This document shows, in pieces, positions 28,613 through 38,028 of a DNA stretch of 64,000 nucleotides. Location of the stretch: the NCBI GenBank assembly GCA_963695155.1, contig CAVOGD010000007.1, positions 1 to 64,000 of the forward strand. Reading direction: 5' to 3'. The stretch comes from SG8-30 sp963695155 (lineage in GTDB: Bacteria > Pseudomonadota > Gammaproteobacteria > Steroidobacterales > Steroidobacteraceae). How positions within the stretch are numbered: the stretch's first letter is position 1; the number at the start of each line of letters is the position of its first letter. The position numbers and the translations under genes were made by a program. Under the pieces are notes generated by a model, which was not told where the DNA came from, made no database searches, and saw only the letters and a list, made by a program, of their open reading frames with translations.

Positions 28613-31091
28613 TCAGAGTTTCGCGCCGAGATAGGCGGCGAGCCGCAGCAGGTCGCCGAACACTCCGCCCGCGGTCACCGCCGGACCGGCGCCCGGACCC
28701 TGCACGATCAACGGGTTGTCGGAGTAACGGGTCGTGACGAAGCGGACGATATTGTCGGTCAGCGCCATATTGGCGAACGAGTGGCCTGACGGAAGTCGCT
28801 CGACGCCGACCGTGGCGCGGCCGTCGGCAGTCAGTCGGCCGACATAGCGCAGCACCTGGCCCGCCGCGCGTGCCTCCTCGAGCGTGCGCTGCATGTCGCC
28901 GTCGAATTCCGGCAGGCGGTCGAGGTACTCGTCGATGGTGCAGTCACGCAATGTCGCGGGCACGAGGCTTTCCACCGACGACGTCGTCGAGCTCGAGCGT
29001 GAGGCCCATTTCGCGCCCGAGGATGATCAGCTTGCGCGCCACGTCCATGCCCGACAGGTCGTCACGCGGATCCGGCTCCGTGTAGCCCTTGGCGCGCGCG
29101 CCACGCACGATCTGCGAGAACGGCACCGAACCGTCGAAGACATTGAACACGTAAGCCAGCGTGCCGGAGAAGACTCCCTCGATGGCGTGGATCTCGTCGC
29201 CCGTCTCGCGCAGGTCGCGCAAGGTCATGATGACCGGCAGCCCGGCGCCGACATTGGCTTCATACAGGAAATGCGCTCCCGAACGACGGCCTGCGGCGCG
29301 AATTTCCCTGTAATACTCGAGCGGCCCGCTGTTGGCCTTCTTGTTTGGCGTCACCACGTGAATGCCGGCGGCAAGCCATCCGGCATAACGCGCGCCCACG
29401 CCGCGCTCTGCGGTGCAGTCGATGATCGCCCAGTGCGGCAGGTACCCGGCCGCCACATGCTGCGCCAGGCGGTCCAGGTCGGTCGGCTCGGCGTCCGCCA
29501 ACGCTTCGCGCCAGTTGGCCAGCTCGATCTCGCCTTCGGCAAGCACCATGCGCTTCGATCCGGCGATGCCTCGCACGCGCAGGTCCAGGTTGAAGTCCCG
29601 CTTGAGCCGGGCCGACTGCGAGGCCAGCTGGTCGAGCAACACCGAACCCACCGTGCCCGGGCCGATCAGGCCGATGGACAGCGTGTGCGGCGACAGGTAG
29701 AAGCTCGAATGGATCGCGCGCAGCGCCTTCGAGGCGTCGTGCCCGTCTATGACGGCGGAGATGTTGCGCTCCGAGGCGCCCTGCGCGATCGCCCGGATGT
29801 TGACGGCGGCCTTGCCCAGCGCGCTGAAGACCTTGGCGGAAACACCGTGGGTTCCAGCCATGCCGTCGCCGACGACCGCGATGATCGAGCAGCCGCTGCT
29901 GACCTCGACGCTCTGGATCTGTCCGTCGCGAAGTTCGGTTGCGAACGTTCGGCGCACGGCCTGGTCCGCCTTCGCGGCCTGGCTCTCGGGAATCGCAAAG
30001 CAGATTGAATGCTCGGAACTGCCCTGCGAGATGAGGATCACCGAGATGTCCTCGTCCCTCAGCACGCCGAACAGGCGCTGTGCGGTGCCAGGCACGCCGA
30101 TCATGCCGGCGCCTTCCAGGTTGATGAGCGCGACGTCCTCGATACTCGTGATGCCCTTGATGGCATGTTCGGATGCCGGCTCGGCGCAGATGACCGTGCC
30201 AGGCTTCTGCGGGGCGAAGGTGTTGCGAATCCGGATCGGGATCGCGCGCTCGATCGCCGGGGCCATGGTCTGCGGGTGGATGACCTTGGCGCCGAAATAG
30301 GCCAGCTCCATGGCCTCGTTGTAGGACAACGAATCGATCACCCTGGCGTCCGGGACCCGGCGCGGGTCGGCCGACAGGACGCCGTCCACGTCGGTCCAGA
30401 TCACGATTTCCTGCGCATCGAGCAATGCCCCGAGTATCGAGGCGGAGAAGTCGCTGCCGTTGCGGCCCAGGGTGGTCTGCAGGCCGCGGCTGTCCGATGC
30501 GATGTAGCCCGTGACGACCAGCACGCCGGCCGCTTCGGCACCGACCACCCGCTCGGCATTGGCGCGAGAAGGCACCCACTGCACGGCCGGCCCGAGCGCG
30601 CCCCACTCGACGGTGATGACCTCGCGCGCGTCGATCCAGCGCACGGGCTTGCGCCGACCTCGCGATTCGAGGAACGCCGCGAACAGCCGCGTCGACCAGA
30701 TCTCGCCAAACCCGGACACGAGGTCGCGCACGTTGTTGCCGGACGCGCCGATCAGCGAGACGGTCTGCAGCACGCCCTCGATGTCGCCAAGTTCGCTATC
30801 GACACTCGCGAGGTATGCCTGTTGCGGCTCGCCCTTCAGCAGTTCCTGCGCCAGCTCCGCATGCCGTGCTCGAAGCGCCGCGATGCCATCGGAGCACGCA
30901 GCCTGGTCGCGCCGCTCGGCCGCAGCCACGAGATCCAGCAGCTGATCCGTGACGCCGCGGCAGGCGGACAGCACGACCGCGAGCCGATCCTGGGATTCCG
31001 CCTCGACGATGTCGGCGACACGGCGAAAACAGGCCGCGTCGGCCAGGCTCGAGCCGCCAAACTTGTGAACCGACCAACGCTGCTTGGACAT
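28613..31091 (-). CDS. thrA: Bifunctional aspartokinase / homoserine dehydrogenase I
   Basis: Fusion enzyme catalysing the first and third steps from aspartate to threonine. Aspartokinase part: VHKFGGSSLADAACFRRVAD; regulatory ACT region around GVPGTAQRLFGVLRDEDISV; NAD-binding start of the dehydrogenase LSIGLIGPGTVGSVLLDQL; catalytic region VFSGTLAYVFNVFDG and YTEPDPRDDLSGMDVARKLI. The fused form is typical of Gammaproteobacteria. One frame change near 28960 separates the last 115 residues (LVPATLRDCTIDEYLDRLPE to RLAAYLGAKL). Start: ATG 31091 rather than the in-frame TTG 31100. Confidence 0.92.
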
Positions 31092-31116
31092 AATTTGCAA
31101 TGCAAGAAAGCCCGCT

Positions 31117-32106
31117 CTATAAACTGGTCGAGCTGACGCGCCCTCGGCCTTCCTCGCAACTGGAGGTCGAATCGGCCGGTTGGTGGACCATGGCGGTTCG
31201 AGGCCTCATTCGGCCCGGCCGGTCGCCGCCGCAACGATGTGACTCACCGGCTCGGTGTCTCTTTTTCCGCGACAGCGTCTCCTGATAGAGCTCGCCCGCG
31301 ATGCGCGCGGAGGTCGTGATGCCTCTGATCAGCGCGGAGCTGAAGCCCTGGTGCTCCATCTCATTGAGGCCGGCAATCGTGCAGCCACGGGGCGTCGTCA
31401 CGCGATCAATTTCCGACTCCGGGTGAGCGCCTTGGCGCAGCAACAGGCCAGCGGCTCCCTTCGCCGTCTGCGCAGCCATCAGCAACGCGTCCTCCGAATG
31501 GAAGCCAATTTCAATGCCCTGGGAAGCGGCACGAATAGAGCGCAGGAAGAACGCAATGCCACAGGCGCACAGTGCCGTGGCCGACTCCATCATCGCCTCG
31601 TCTATATGCGCAGTCGTGCCAACGGCCTCGAAGAGAATCCGGGCCTGGCGCAGCGCTTCATCGAACGCGGGCGGTGCCGCCAGGCAAGTCATCGACTCAC
31701 CGATAGCGATAGCCATGTTGGGCATGGCTCGCACGACTGGAACTTCGCTGCCAACGAATTCCGCCAGTTGACCTATCCTCGTTCCGGAGACGACTGAAAT
31801 CAGCGTGTGCCGCGCGGGATCGAGGTCGTTACGAATTTCCAGCATCAGCTCACGCAATTGTTGGGGTTGCACCGCGATGACAATTTGACGCGCGTGCTCT
31901 ATCGCCGCCAAATTATCGTCACTGACGCGGAACCCGGCCTCAGCTAGGGCTGCGAGCTTCTCCGGGTGGCGCCGCGTAATGCTGACATCCCCTGCAACAA
32001 AGCGGCCCGTTTTGATCCAGCCCAGTGCAAGCGCACATCCAACGTTACCGCCGCCGAGTATGGCGACGGGTCCCAGTGCCTCCCCGCTCGTTTTGACCTT
32101 GCTCAT
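31117..32106 (-). CDS. proC: Pyrroline-5-carboxylate reductase
   Basis: NAD(P)H-dependent last step of proline synthesis. Rossmann start VAILGGGNVGCALALGWIK, the family motif VPVVRAMPNMAIAIGESM and the C-terminal signature VTTPRGCTIAGLNEMEHQGF. The last 50 residues of the open frame look unlike ProC; a one-base shift near 31275 would end the protein at TGA 31244-31246 with normal length (about 285 residues). The stretch 31117-31243 would then be the leader of thrA, 26-150 bases upstream of it. A fused proC-thr operon is inferred. Confidence 0.85.
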   Translation of the reverse strand: MSKVKTSGEALGPVAILGGGNVGCALALGWIKTGRFVAGDVSITRRHPEKLAALAEAGFRVSDDNLAAIEHARQIVIAVQPQQLRELMLEIRNDLDPARHTLISVVSGTRIGQLAEFVGSEVPVVRAMPNMAIAIGESMTCLAAPPAFDEALRQARILFEAVGTTAHIDEAMMESATALCACGIAFFLRSIRAASQGIEIGFHSEDALLMAAQTAKGAAGLLLRQGAHPESEIDRVTTPRGCTIAGLNEMEHQGFSSALIRGITTSARIAGELYQETLSRKKRHRAGESHRCGGDRPGRMRPRTAMVHQPADSTSSCEEGRGRVSSTSL

Positions 32107-32311
32107 CGTTCTTCCTCAGATGGCGTTCACGCTCGTGCGTACGCCCGCCAATGAAACTGCCTCAGTACATTCCTGTCGGGTGCCTTATTTGGCAGCCACT
32201 GGAATTATGCCAGCCCACCAATAAGACCCACGGGAAGACAGTGCGTACCTTCAAGATCCTACTATGAACAAGTAAGCGCTGATCGCACCGAGACTGAGCG
32301 CAGTAGCAACA
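32107..32311. other. Upstream region of proC
   Basis: About 200 bases, the start of a 432-base gap between proC and tRNA-Glu. No gene and no clear promoter that I can name. Confidence 0.4.
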
Positions 32312-32479
32312 CTGAGGGCCGCTTCTGGGGCCCTCAGCGCTGGTAATGGCGTCCCCACGGGGATTGCTCGGTTCCTGCGGAACCTCGGCCCTCGCAAAGC
32401 TCGGGCTCGTTGCCGGCTTTGCCGGCAACGCCCTTCGCGACCGCTAGCGCGGTCGCTCGTCGAACCCCTGCGGGGTTCG
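32312..32479. repeat. Array of five short hairpins downstream of tRNA-Glu
   Basis: Five clear stem-loops follow each other: 32312-32337 (9-bp stem), 32370-32384 (GGTTCC-TGC-GGAACC), 32408-32430 (10-bp stem, TTT loop), 32437-32456 (GCGACCGC-TAGC-GCGGTCGC) and 32461-32479 (CGAACCCC-TGC-GGGGTTCG). A sixth, much larger palindrome follows at 32494. The stretch has no coding frame. Confidence 0.85.
32347..32365 (-). repeat. 19-bp copy of the 3' end of tRNA-Glu
   Basis: TGGCGTCCCCACGGGGATT on the + strand, identical to 32539-32557, the acceptor end and CCA of tRNA-Glu, 192 bp apart. Could be the relic of a second tRNA gene or of an attachment-site duplication. Confidence 0.8.
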
Positions 32480-32493
32480 AACCGCCGGCGACT

Positions 32494-32539
32494 ACTGCAA
32501 AGGCCAGGGGCCCCATATGGGGCCCCTGGCCTTTGCAGT
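32494..32539 (-). terminator. 46-bp perfect palindrome abutting tRNA-Glu
   Basis: Perfect inverted repeat centred on ATAT (32515-32518), with arms such as AGGCCAGGGGCCCC. It begins at the last base of the tRNA-Glu CCA. Position fits a terminator/processing hairpin for the leftward tRNA transcript, though no long T run follows. Confidence 0.65.
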
Positions 32540-32614
32540 GGCGTCCCCACGGGGATTCGAACCCCGGTCGCCGCCGTGAAAGGGCGGTGTCCTAGGCCTC
32601 TAGACGATGGGGAC
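32539..32614 (-). tRNA. tRNA-Glu (anticodon TTC)
   Basis: Complete cloverleaf on the minus strand: 5' GTCCCCATCGTCTAGAGG, anticodon loop in CCCTTTCACGG giving TTC, T-arm GGGGTTCGAATCCCC, acceptor GGGGAC plus G and an encoded CCA. It lies downstream of tRNA-Ala and gltX. Confidence 0.97.
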
Positions 32615-32630
32615 GTGGCTAGAGAAGAAT

Positions 32631-32706
32631 TGGTGGAGCCAGACGGGATCGAACCGACGACCTCTTGGATGCCATCCAAGCGCTCTCCCAGCTGAGCTAT
32701 GGCCCC
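32631..32706 (-). tRNA. tRNA-Ala (anticodon GGC)
   Basis: Cloverleaf on the minus strand: 5' GGGGCCATAGCTCAGCTGG, anticodon stem CTTGG/CCAAG with loop ATGGCAT (anticodon GGC), T-arm GGTTCGATCC and encoded CCA. 16 bases upstream of tRNA-Glu in one transcript. Confidence 0.97.
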
Positions 32707-32764
32707 ACGTTGGAGGGGCGCATTTTCGGCTACGGGTCCCGTAGTGTCAATGAGTTGGGGGCGA

Positions 32765-32800
32765 TAGGAGGGGTCAGACCCGAGGACGGGTCAGACCCCA
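32765..32800. repeat. GGGGTC(A/T)GACCCC array R2 (A-A)
   Basis: Half-size array: TAGGAGGGGTCAGACC followed by GGGTCAGACCCC, both A-centred. Lies just beyond the gltX stop, between gltX and tRNA-Ala. Confidence 0.88.
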
Positions 32801-32802
32801 AT

Positions 32803-34198
32803 CTAGGCAATGAAGGCAATAGCCCGGTCCAGCCGCTTCAGGGTCTGCTCGCGGCCGAGGATCGCCAGCGTCTGGTCGATGGGCGGGCTGACGCTGCCGC
32901 CTGACACCGCCACCCGAACGGGCTGGGCGATCTTCCCCAGGCCCACACCGAGCCTCTCGGCGAGTCCCTCAATCGCCTTGTGAATCGCTTCCGGCGTCCA
33001 GTCGGCGAGCGCGGCCAACGTCTCACGGACGGCCTCGAGGCCAGGCTTCGACTCGGCCGTGAGGTGCTTCTTCGCCGCCTTCTCCTCGTACCACGCCGGC
33101 TCGCGGAAGAAGAACACGCTGGCGGCGGCCATGTCCTTGAGCGTCTTCGCGCGCTCGCGCTGGGCCAATACGATCGCCGCGAGCGACGGCCCACCGGCGG
33201 TGTCCACGTCAAGCCGCCCGAGTTGCCACGCGAGTTCTTTGGCGACGTGGCCGGGATCTGCGCGCATCAGGTGCTGCTGGTTGAGCCAGGCGAGCTTGTC
33301 CGGGTTGATCGCGGCCGCCGACTTGTTGACGTCCACGAGGTCGAACAGCCGGCACATCTCCTCGAGCGTGAAGATCTCCTGGTCGCCGTGCGACCAGCCC
33401 AGGCGCGCCAGGTAGTTGAGCAGCGCCTCCGGCAGGTAGCCCTCTTCCCGGTACTGCAGGACGCTCACCGCCCCGTGCCGCTTGGACAGCTTGGCGCCGT
33501 CCGGCCCCAGTATCATCGGCAGGTGCGCATAGACCGGCGGCTCGCCGCCCAGCGCGGTCAGCATGTTGATCTGGCGCGGCGTGTTGTTGATGTGGTCGTC
33601 GCCGCGGATCACGTGCGTGATCTTCATGTCCCAGTCGTCGACGGTGACGCAGAAGTTGTAGGTGGGGTTGCCGTCGGAGCGCAGGATGATGAGGTCGTCG
33701 AGTTCGGCGTTCTGGAACGTGATCGGCCCGTGCACCGCGTCGTCCACGATGACCGGATCCGACGTCCGGGTTGCGGAACCGCACCACCGGCTCGACACCC
33801 GCGCGCGGCTCCTTGCGATCCCGGCAGCGGCCGTCGTAGCGCGGCTTCTCCTTGCGCGCCAGCTGCTCGTTGCGCATCGCGTCGAGCTCTTCCTTGCTGC
33901 AGTAGCAACGGTACGCCTTGCCGCCTTCGAGCAGCTGCGCGATCACCTCGCGGTACCGATCGTAGCGCTCGGTCTGGTAGAACGGCCCCTCGTCGGCATC
34001 GAGTCCCAGCCACGCCATGCCGTCGAGGATGGCGCTGAGCGCCTCGGGCGTGGAGCGCTCGCGGTCCGTGTCCTCGACGCGCAGGATGAAGGTGCCGCCA
34101 TGGCGGCGCGCATACAGCCAGCAGAACAGCGCCGTGCGCACTCCGCCGATGTGCAGCATGCCGGTGGGACTCGGGGCAAAGCGGGTGCGGACGGTCAT
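32803..34198 (-). CDS. gltX: Glutamyl-tRNA synthetase
   Basis: Class I aminoacyl-tRNA synthetase charging tRNA-Glu. HIGH motif in RFAPSPTGMLHIGGVRTALF, KMSKS-type motif in DGAKLSKRHGAVSVLQYRE, plus RVEDTDRERSTPEALSAILD and VIRGDDHINNTPRQINML. One frame change near 33770 divides the N-terminal 140 residues from the rest. Its substrate tRNA-Glu is encoded just downstream on the same strand, an arrangement known from other Gammaproteobacteria. The C-terminal helix bundle ends GREQTLKRLDRAIAFIA. Confidence 0.93.
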
Positions 34199-34237
34199 GG
34201 AGGAATCCGGGGCGCTGTGGAGGGCGGGATTGTAACG

Positions 34238-34357
34238 TAGGAGGGGTCAGACCCCTGAAGATGGAGTCTGACCCCGAAGGGGTCTGACTCCTCCTGGCCA
34301 TCAACGACGGCAGCTGTTTCTTCGGAGGGGTCAGACCCCTAAGAGGGGTCAGACCCC
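34238..34357. repeat. GGGGTC(A/T)GACCCC arrays R3a (A-T-T) and R3b (A-A)
   Basis: Two groups, 34238-34295 and 34324-34357, separated by a spacer containing CCATCAACGACGGCAGC. The same spacer, with GATGGAGTCTGACCCC before it, recurs in R5 and R6, so the mobile unit is larger than the palindromes. Confidence 0.9.
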
Positions 34358-34368
34358 AGAAGACGGGC

Positions 34369-35115
34369 ATGCATGGCACAATGCGCAGCGACATGAAAAT
34401 CCCTAATACGACCGCCGGACGTAGGTACGCCATGGGTGTCGCAGCTGCGGCGCTGGCGGCAGTCCTCTCCCCCACGACCCTTGGAGCACCGGTGACCACC
34501 CCCACTACCGACCCCGGCAAGACCCTCGTCATCATCGGCGCCTCCTACGCGGGCTCCTGGGGCACGCCCCCGCTGCCCGGCTACCGCGTCGTCAACCGCG
34601 GCGTGGGTGGCGAGCGCACCAGGGAGACGTTGGCGCGTTTTGCGACCGATGTGGTGGCGGCGCAGCCGGACGCCGTGTTGATCTGGGGCCACATCAACAA
34701 CTTCAGCAGCATCCCGGCGGATCAGATGGAAGCTGCCAGGAAGGCCACGCGCGAGCACTACCTGGGCATGCTGCGGCAGGCACGCGAGGCGAACATCGCG
34801 GTACTGCTGGCGACGGAGATCCCCTTTGCCGAGTCCACCGACCTGCTGGACCAGGTCAGGGCGTTCGTCGGGCGGCTGCGCGGCAAGCAGAGCTACGCCG
34901 AGCGGGTCAATGCGCAAGTGCGGGAACTCAACGCGTTCGTGCGCGACCTGGCGGCCCGCGAGAAGTTGCCCTTGCTGGATTTCGAGCGGGTGTTCGCTCC
35001 CGATGGCGGCGCCCGCAAGCCGGAGTTCGCCACGGAAGACCGCAGCCACATCACGCCGGCTGGTTACGCCGCCCTGACCGCCTACACGCGAGATCAGCTA
35101 GCGCAGCGGCGTTAG
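34369..35115 (+). CDS. SGNH/GDSL-type hydrolase, secreted
   Basis: Exported esterase-like protein of the SGNH superfamily. Block I with the nucleophile is VIIGASYAGSWGTPPLPGY, block II glycine in NRGVGGERTRETL, block III asparagine in LIWGHINNFSSI and block V Asp-x2-His in EDRSHITPAGYAAL. The signal region is MGVAAAALAAVLSPTTLG. Start uncertain: ATG 34369 or the more likely ATG 34393 (MKIPNTTAG). Possibly an acetylesterase acting on the surface polysaccharide, by context only. Frame intact. Confidence 0.82.
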   Translation: MHGTMRSDMKIPNTTAGRRYAMGVAAAALAAVLSPTTLGAPVTTPTTDPGKTLVIIGASYAGSWGTPPLPGYRVVNRGVGGERTRETLARFATDVVAAQPDAVLIWGHINNFSSIPADQMEAARKATREHYLGMLRQAREANIAVLLATEIPFAESTDLLDQVRAFVGRLRGKQSYAERVNAQVRELNAFVRDLAAREKLPLLDFERVFAPDGGARKPEFATEDRSHITPAGYAALTAYTRDQLAQRR

Positions 35116-35196
35116 CAATGCTGCCGGGTCCACGGGGCCGGTGGGCCTCAGGTCTGTGCCTGACTTGTGGGGCCGGACGGCACGTCGAACGACGTA

Positions 35197-36780
35197 TCAG
35201 AGCTTCTCGCCGGCAAAGGCGTCGTTGAGTTCCTTGTGCAGCGCCACACGGTCGAACTTGCCGTTCGGCGTGCGCGGCAGCTCGTCCCGCCACTCCACCT
35301 TGAGCGGCACCATGTAACGTGGCAGCCGCCGCCGCAGGTGATCCTGCAACTTGTCTGTATCGGCCGCGGCGCCGGGCGCCGGTGACGCCACGACGACAAT
35401 CGCCTGGCCAAGGCGCGCGTGCGGCACGCCGAGCGCCACGGCGTCGGCGACCAGGCCGCTGGCGTGGACTTCCTCCTCCACCTCGGTCGGGCTGACGCGG
35501 TAGCCGGAGGTCTTGATCATCTCGTCGCAGCGGCCGATGAAATAGAGGAAGCCCTCCGCGTCGGCACGCACGATGTCGCCGGACCACACCGCCACCTCGC
35601 CCGCCGGGCGGCCCTGCACGGCCTGCGGCAGCGGCCGGAACCGCACGGCCGTGCGCTTCGGGTCGTTCCAGTAGCCCTGCGCCACGAGCGGGCCGCAATG
35701 CACGAGCTCGCCGGGCTCGTCCGGATCGCACGGGCTGCCGTCCTCGCGCAACACCAGGACCTGCGCGTTCGGAATGGCCTTGCCGATCGAGCCGGGCCGG
35801 CGGTCGAGTTCCTCCGGCGCCAGGTAGGTCGAGCGGAACGCCTCGGTCAGGCCGTACATGAGGAAGACCTTGGTCGAGGGCAGCGCGGCACGCAGTTTCG
35901 CCAGTGTGGCAACCGGCATGGTCCCGCCCGAGTTGGTGATGTAACGCACGTGATGCGCCACGGTGTCCGGCCAGCGCTGCGCGGCCAGCTGGATCCATAT
36001 CGGCGGCACGCCGGCCAGCCCCGTAATGACTTCCCGCTCAACGGTCCTCACGACCTCCTGCGGCAGCAGGTATTCCATCAGCACGACCCGGGCGCCCACG
36101 AGGAAGGCCGTGGACAGCTGGCTGAAGCCGTAGTCGAAGCTGAAGCTCAGCAGCGCCAGCAGGCGGTCGTCCGGCGTATTGCCGAGGTAGCCGGCGACGC
36201 TGCGCGCACCGGTGACCATGTTGCGGTGCGACAGGACGACGCCCTTCGGCCTGCCGGTGCTGCCCGAGGTGTAGAACAGCGCAGCGGTCGCCGAATCGGT
36301 GATGCCGTGCGGCGACCGGGCGCCCGACGAGGTCAGCTGCTGCCACGGGACCAGGTTTGCCTTGAGGCGGTCGTCGCCCACAAAGGCATCGACGATCGCG
36401 ATCGCCTTCAGGCCCAGCGTGCAACCCGGCTCGGAGGCCAGCTCCGGCAGCCGCGCCGCCGTCGTGACCAGGACCGATGCCTCGCAGTCGCCCAGGATGT
36501 GGCTGATCTGGGGTGCCCGCAGCAGCGGGTTCATCGGCACGGCCACCGCGCCAGCCCGCAGCGCCCCGTACAAGGCCGCGACCTTGTCGAACTGTTTGGG
36601 CAGCAGGACGGCCACCCGCTCGCCCTTGCCTACGCCCAGCGACACCAGGCCACTTGCCACGCGCTCCACCGTCGCGGCCAGGTCTTCATAGGACACCGCG
36701 GAGCGGCGATCCACGACGGCGGTCCCGTCGGGACGGGCGGCGGCGGTCGCCAACAGCTGGTCGTGGAGCAGGTCGGTCAT
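35197..36780 (-). CDS. Exosortase A-associated acyl-CoA ligase (AMP-forming)
   Basis: Adenylate-forming ligase, 527 residues from ATG 36780 (preceded by AGGGAAG; the frame is open to 36807). Motifs: LFYTSGSTGRPKGVVLSHRN, FLMYGLTEAFRSTYLAPEEL, VWSGDIVRADAEGFLYFIGR and PRTPNGKFDRVAL with the catalytic Lys. Several segments (FSFDYGFSQLSTAFLVGA, MEYLLPQEVVR, GLAGVPPIWIQLA) match the exosortase A-associated ligase family (TIGR03098 from memory). In other genomes that family sits inside the XrtA locus; here it is 15 kb away from it, beside a PEP-CTERM gene. The acid activated is unknown. Confidence 0.85.
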   Translation of the reverse strand: MTDLLHDQLLATAAARPDGTAVVDRRSAVSYEDLAATVERVASGLVSLGVGKGERVAVLLPKQFDKVAALYGALRAGAVAVPMNPLLRAPQISHILGDCEASVLVTTAARLPELASEPGCTLGLKAIAIVDAFVGDDRLKANLVPWQQLTSSGARSPHGITDSATAALFYTSGSTGRPKGVVLSHRNMVTGARSVAGYLGNTPDDRLLALLSFSFDYGFSQLSTAFLVGARVVLMEYLLPQEVVRTVEREVITGLAGVPPIWIQLAAQRWPDTVAHHVRYITNSGGTMPVATLAKLRAALPSTKVFLMYGLTEAFRSTYLAPEELDRRPGSIGKAIPNAQVLVLREDGSPCDPDEPGELVHCGPLVAQGYWNDPKRTAVRFRPLPQAVQGRPAGEVAVWSGDIVRADAEGFLYFIGRCDEMIKTSGYRVSPTEVEEEVHASGLVADAVALGVPHARLGQAIVVVASPAPGAAADTDKLQDHLRRRLPRYMVPLKVEWRDELPRTPNGKFDRVALHKELNDAFAGEKL

Positions 36781-36904
36781 TGCTTCCCTGGACGTGGCCG
36801 CGGACATCGTAACGGAGCCAATCCTCGCAGGCGAGCGGCCGGCATGGCCGGGCGAAAGTCACGTACGCTTCGGTCGTTGGCGGCAGCCCGGCGCCGGCAG
36901 ACAT

Positions 36905-36934
36905 GAAAAAGCCCCGGACCGAGGGGTCCGGGGC
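36905..36934 (-). terminator. Rho-independent terminator of PEP-CTERM gene 2
   Basis: On the minus strand GCCCCGGACC-CCTC-GGTCCGGGGC followed by TTTTT, 31 bases after the stop of the PEP-CTERM gene. Confidence 0.9.
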
Positions 36935-36964
36935 CATTCAAGCTACTTGTTCCAGTTTCTTCCG

Positions 36965-37532
36965 TTACTTCGCGCGCCGGCGAGCCCCGAGGCCGATACC
37001 CAGCAGGCCCAGGCTCAACAGCGCCAGGTGCCCGGCTCCGGCACGTTGGTCGCAGTAACGACCAACTGCGATCTGGCGAAGTAGAAGTCGCCGCCAGTCG
37101 CATCGATTCTGCACGTTCAGGATGCCGTCCGACAACAGGCTGTCCAGGTCAAAGTGGAACGAATCCGGACTCAACCACCAGCCATCCACCTCATAGGTGC
37201 TTGTCCAGCTGCCGCCGTCGAACCGGAATCTCACGTACTCTGCACTGAGCAAATCAACGTCGTCATAAAGGTAAATCCAGAACGTCGGCGTCCAGAACGG
37301 TCCACACCGAAGGATCGAAAAGGAATCCGCCCGGCGTCCCGGTGTTGTCGGTGATGTCGTGCGTCCAGGAGTACTGGTCCACGCAACCGGAGCCACCCCC
37401 GGAACAGAGCCTCACGTCCGACGGATTGTGGCTGACATCCCAGGTCACGACGAGCGCCTGAGCCGTGCCCATATAGCCCAGCGCACCGATCGCGATCAGC
37501 GCCAGGCTGCCAAGACCTCTTGTCAATTTCAT
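36965..37532 (-). CDS. PEP-CTERM sorting domain protein 2, frame-broken
   Basis: Secreted exosortase A substrate of roughly 188 residues. Signal peptide MKLTRGLGSLALIAIGALGY, cleaved near AQALVV; middle part VTWDVSHNPSDVRLC, then FWIYLYDDVDLLSAEYVRF and WTSTYEVDGWWLSPDSFHF; sorting tail VPEPGT, LALLSLGLLGIGLGARRRAK. Three frame changes (about 37285, 37100 and 37035) are needed. The last falls between PEPGT and LALL and is cured by one extra C in GGCACC, which argues for consensus error. ATG 37532 has GGGGAG upstream. Promoter and box at 37605 and 37697. Confidence 0.85.
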
Positions 37533-37604
37533 CTAGTTATCTCCCCTGACCAGGGTCGTGTAATCCAAGAACGATTAACCAACATTCCCCATGACCACGT
37601 ACCA

Positions 37605-37621
37605 AGCAAGAACAGTGCCAT
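37605..37621 (-). promoter_or_regulatory. Sigma-54 promoter of PEP-CTERM gene 2
   Basis: Minus strand TGGCACTGTTCTTGCTT, a perfect TGGCAC-N5-TTGC match with 12-base GG-GC spacing; predicted transcription start near 37594, 62 bases before the start codon. Confidence 0.88.
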
Positions 37622-37696
37622 GTTATGGCTTCCTTTGAGAATCAATAGGTTAACTAGATCGGCCACCGGCACCTGGAGCTACCCTCCCCGCGATCT

Positions 37697-37713
37697 TGTA
37701 AGTTCCGTCGACA
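37697..37713 (-). promoter_or_regulatory. PEP-CTERM box (probable PrsR site), copy 2
   Basis: Minus strand TGTCGACGGAACTTACA, 77 bases upstream of the -24 GG, same orientation as the box upstream of PEP-CTERM gene 1. Confidence 0.75.
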
Positions 37714-37836
37714 GCGCTGGCGGCTAACAGTGGCGTTGCGAAGGAGACCGCCCCCAGCAGGTCCTGCCTGACCACTGGCGCACCGTCGCTTGCGTTGACC
37801 TTGGCTGCCCGGCCTCTTAGAATCCACGCCCCTTAC

Positions 37837-37911
37837 GGGCGGTTAGCTCAGTGGTAGAGCACTGCTTTCACACGGCAGGGGTCACTGGTTCAAGTCCAGT
37901 ACCGCCCACCA
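37837..37911 (+). tRNA. tRNA-Val (anticodon CAC)
   Basis: Cloverleaf on the + strand: GGGCGGTTAGCTCAGTGG, anticodon loop TTCACAC (CAC), T-arm CTGGTTCAAGTCCAG, acceptor CCGCCC, discriminator A and encoded CCA. Lies alone between PEP-CTERM gene 2 and a toxin-antitoxin module. Confidence 0.97.
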
Positions 37912-38028
37912 TTTAAATCAAACAGTTACACTGTTTTCGCAGCACCCGATATCGCTGTACGGACAGCGGTACGGAAACCTGAATCGAGTTGCAGGCCAGC
38001 GCGTGTCGCCCTCTGCAGCTCGCCGCGT

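Noticed and set aside
31092..31243. Threonine attenuator upstream of thrA.
   Set aside because: I see no short leader peptide rich in Thr/Ile codons and no clear pair of alternative hairpins; the region is probably the 3' end of proC or a plain spacer.
32251..32679. Open frames on the minus strand between proC and the tRNAs.
   Set aside because: They run through tRNA genes and hairpins, have no ribosome site, and their composition is set by the palindromes.
34238..34357. Repeat cores as Rho-independent terminators only.
   Set aside because: They are GC-rich palindromes without a T run on either side. The six true terminators in the window look different, and cores occur in multiples with fixed orientation, so termination alone does not explain them.
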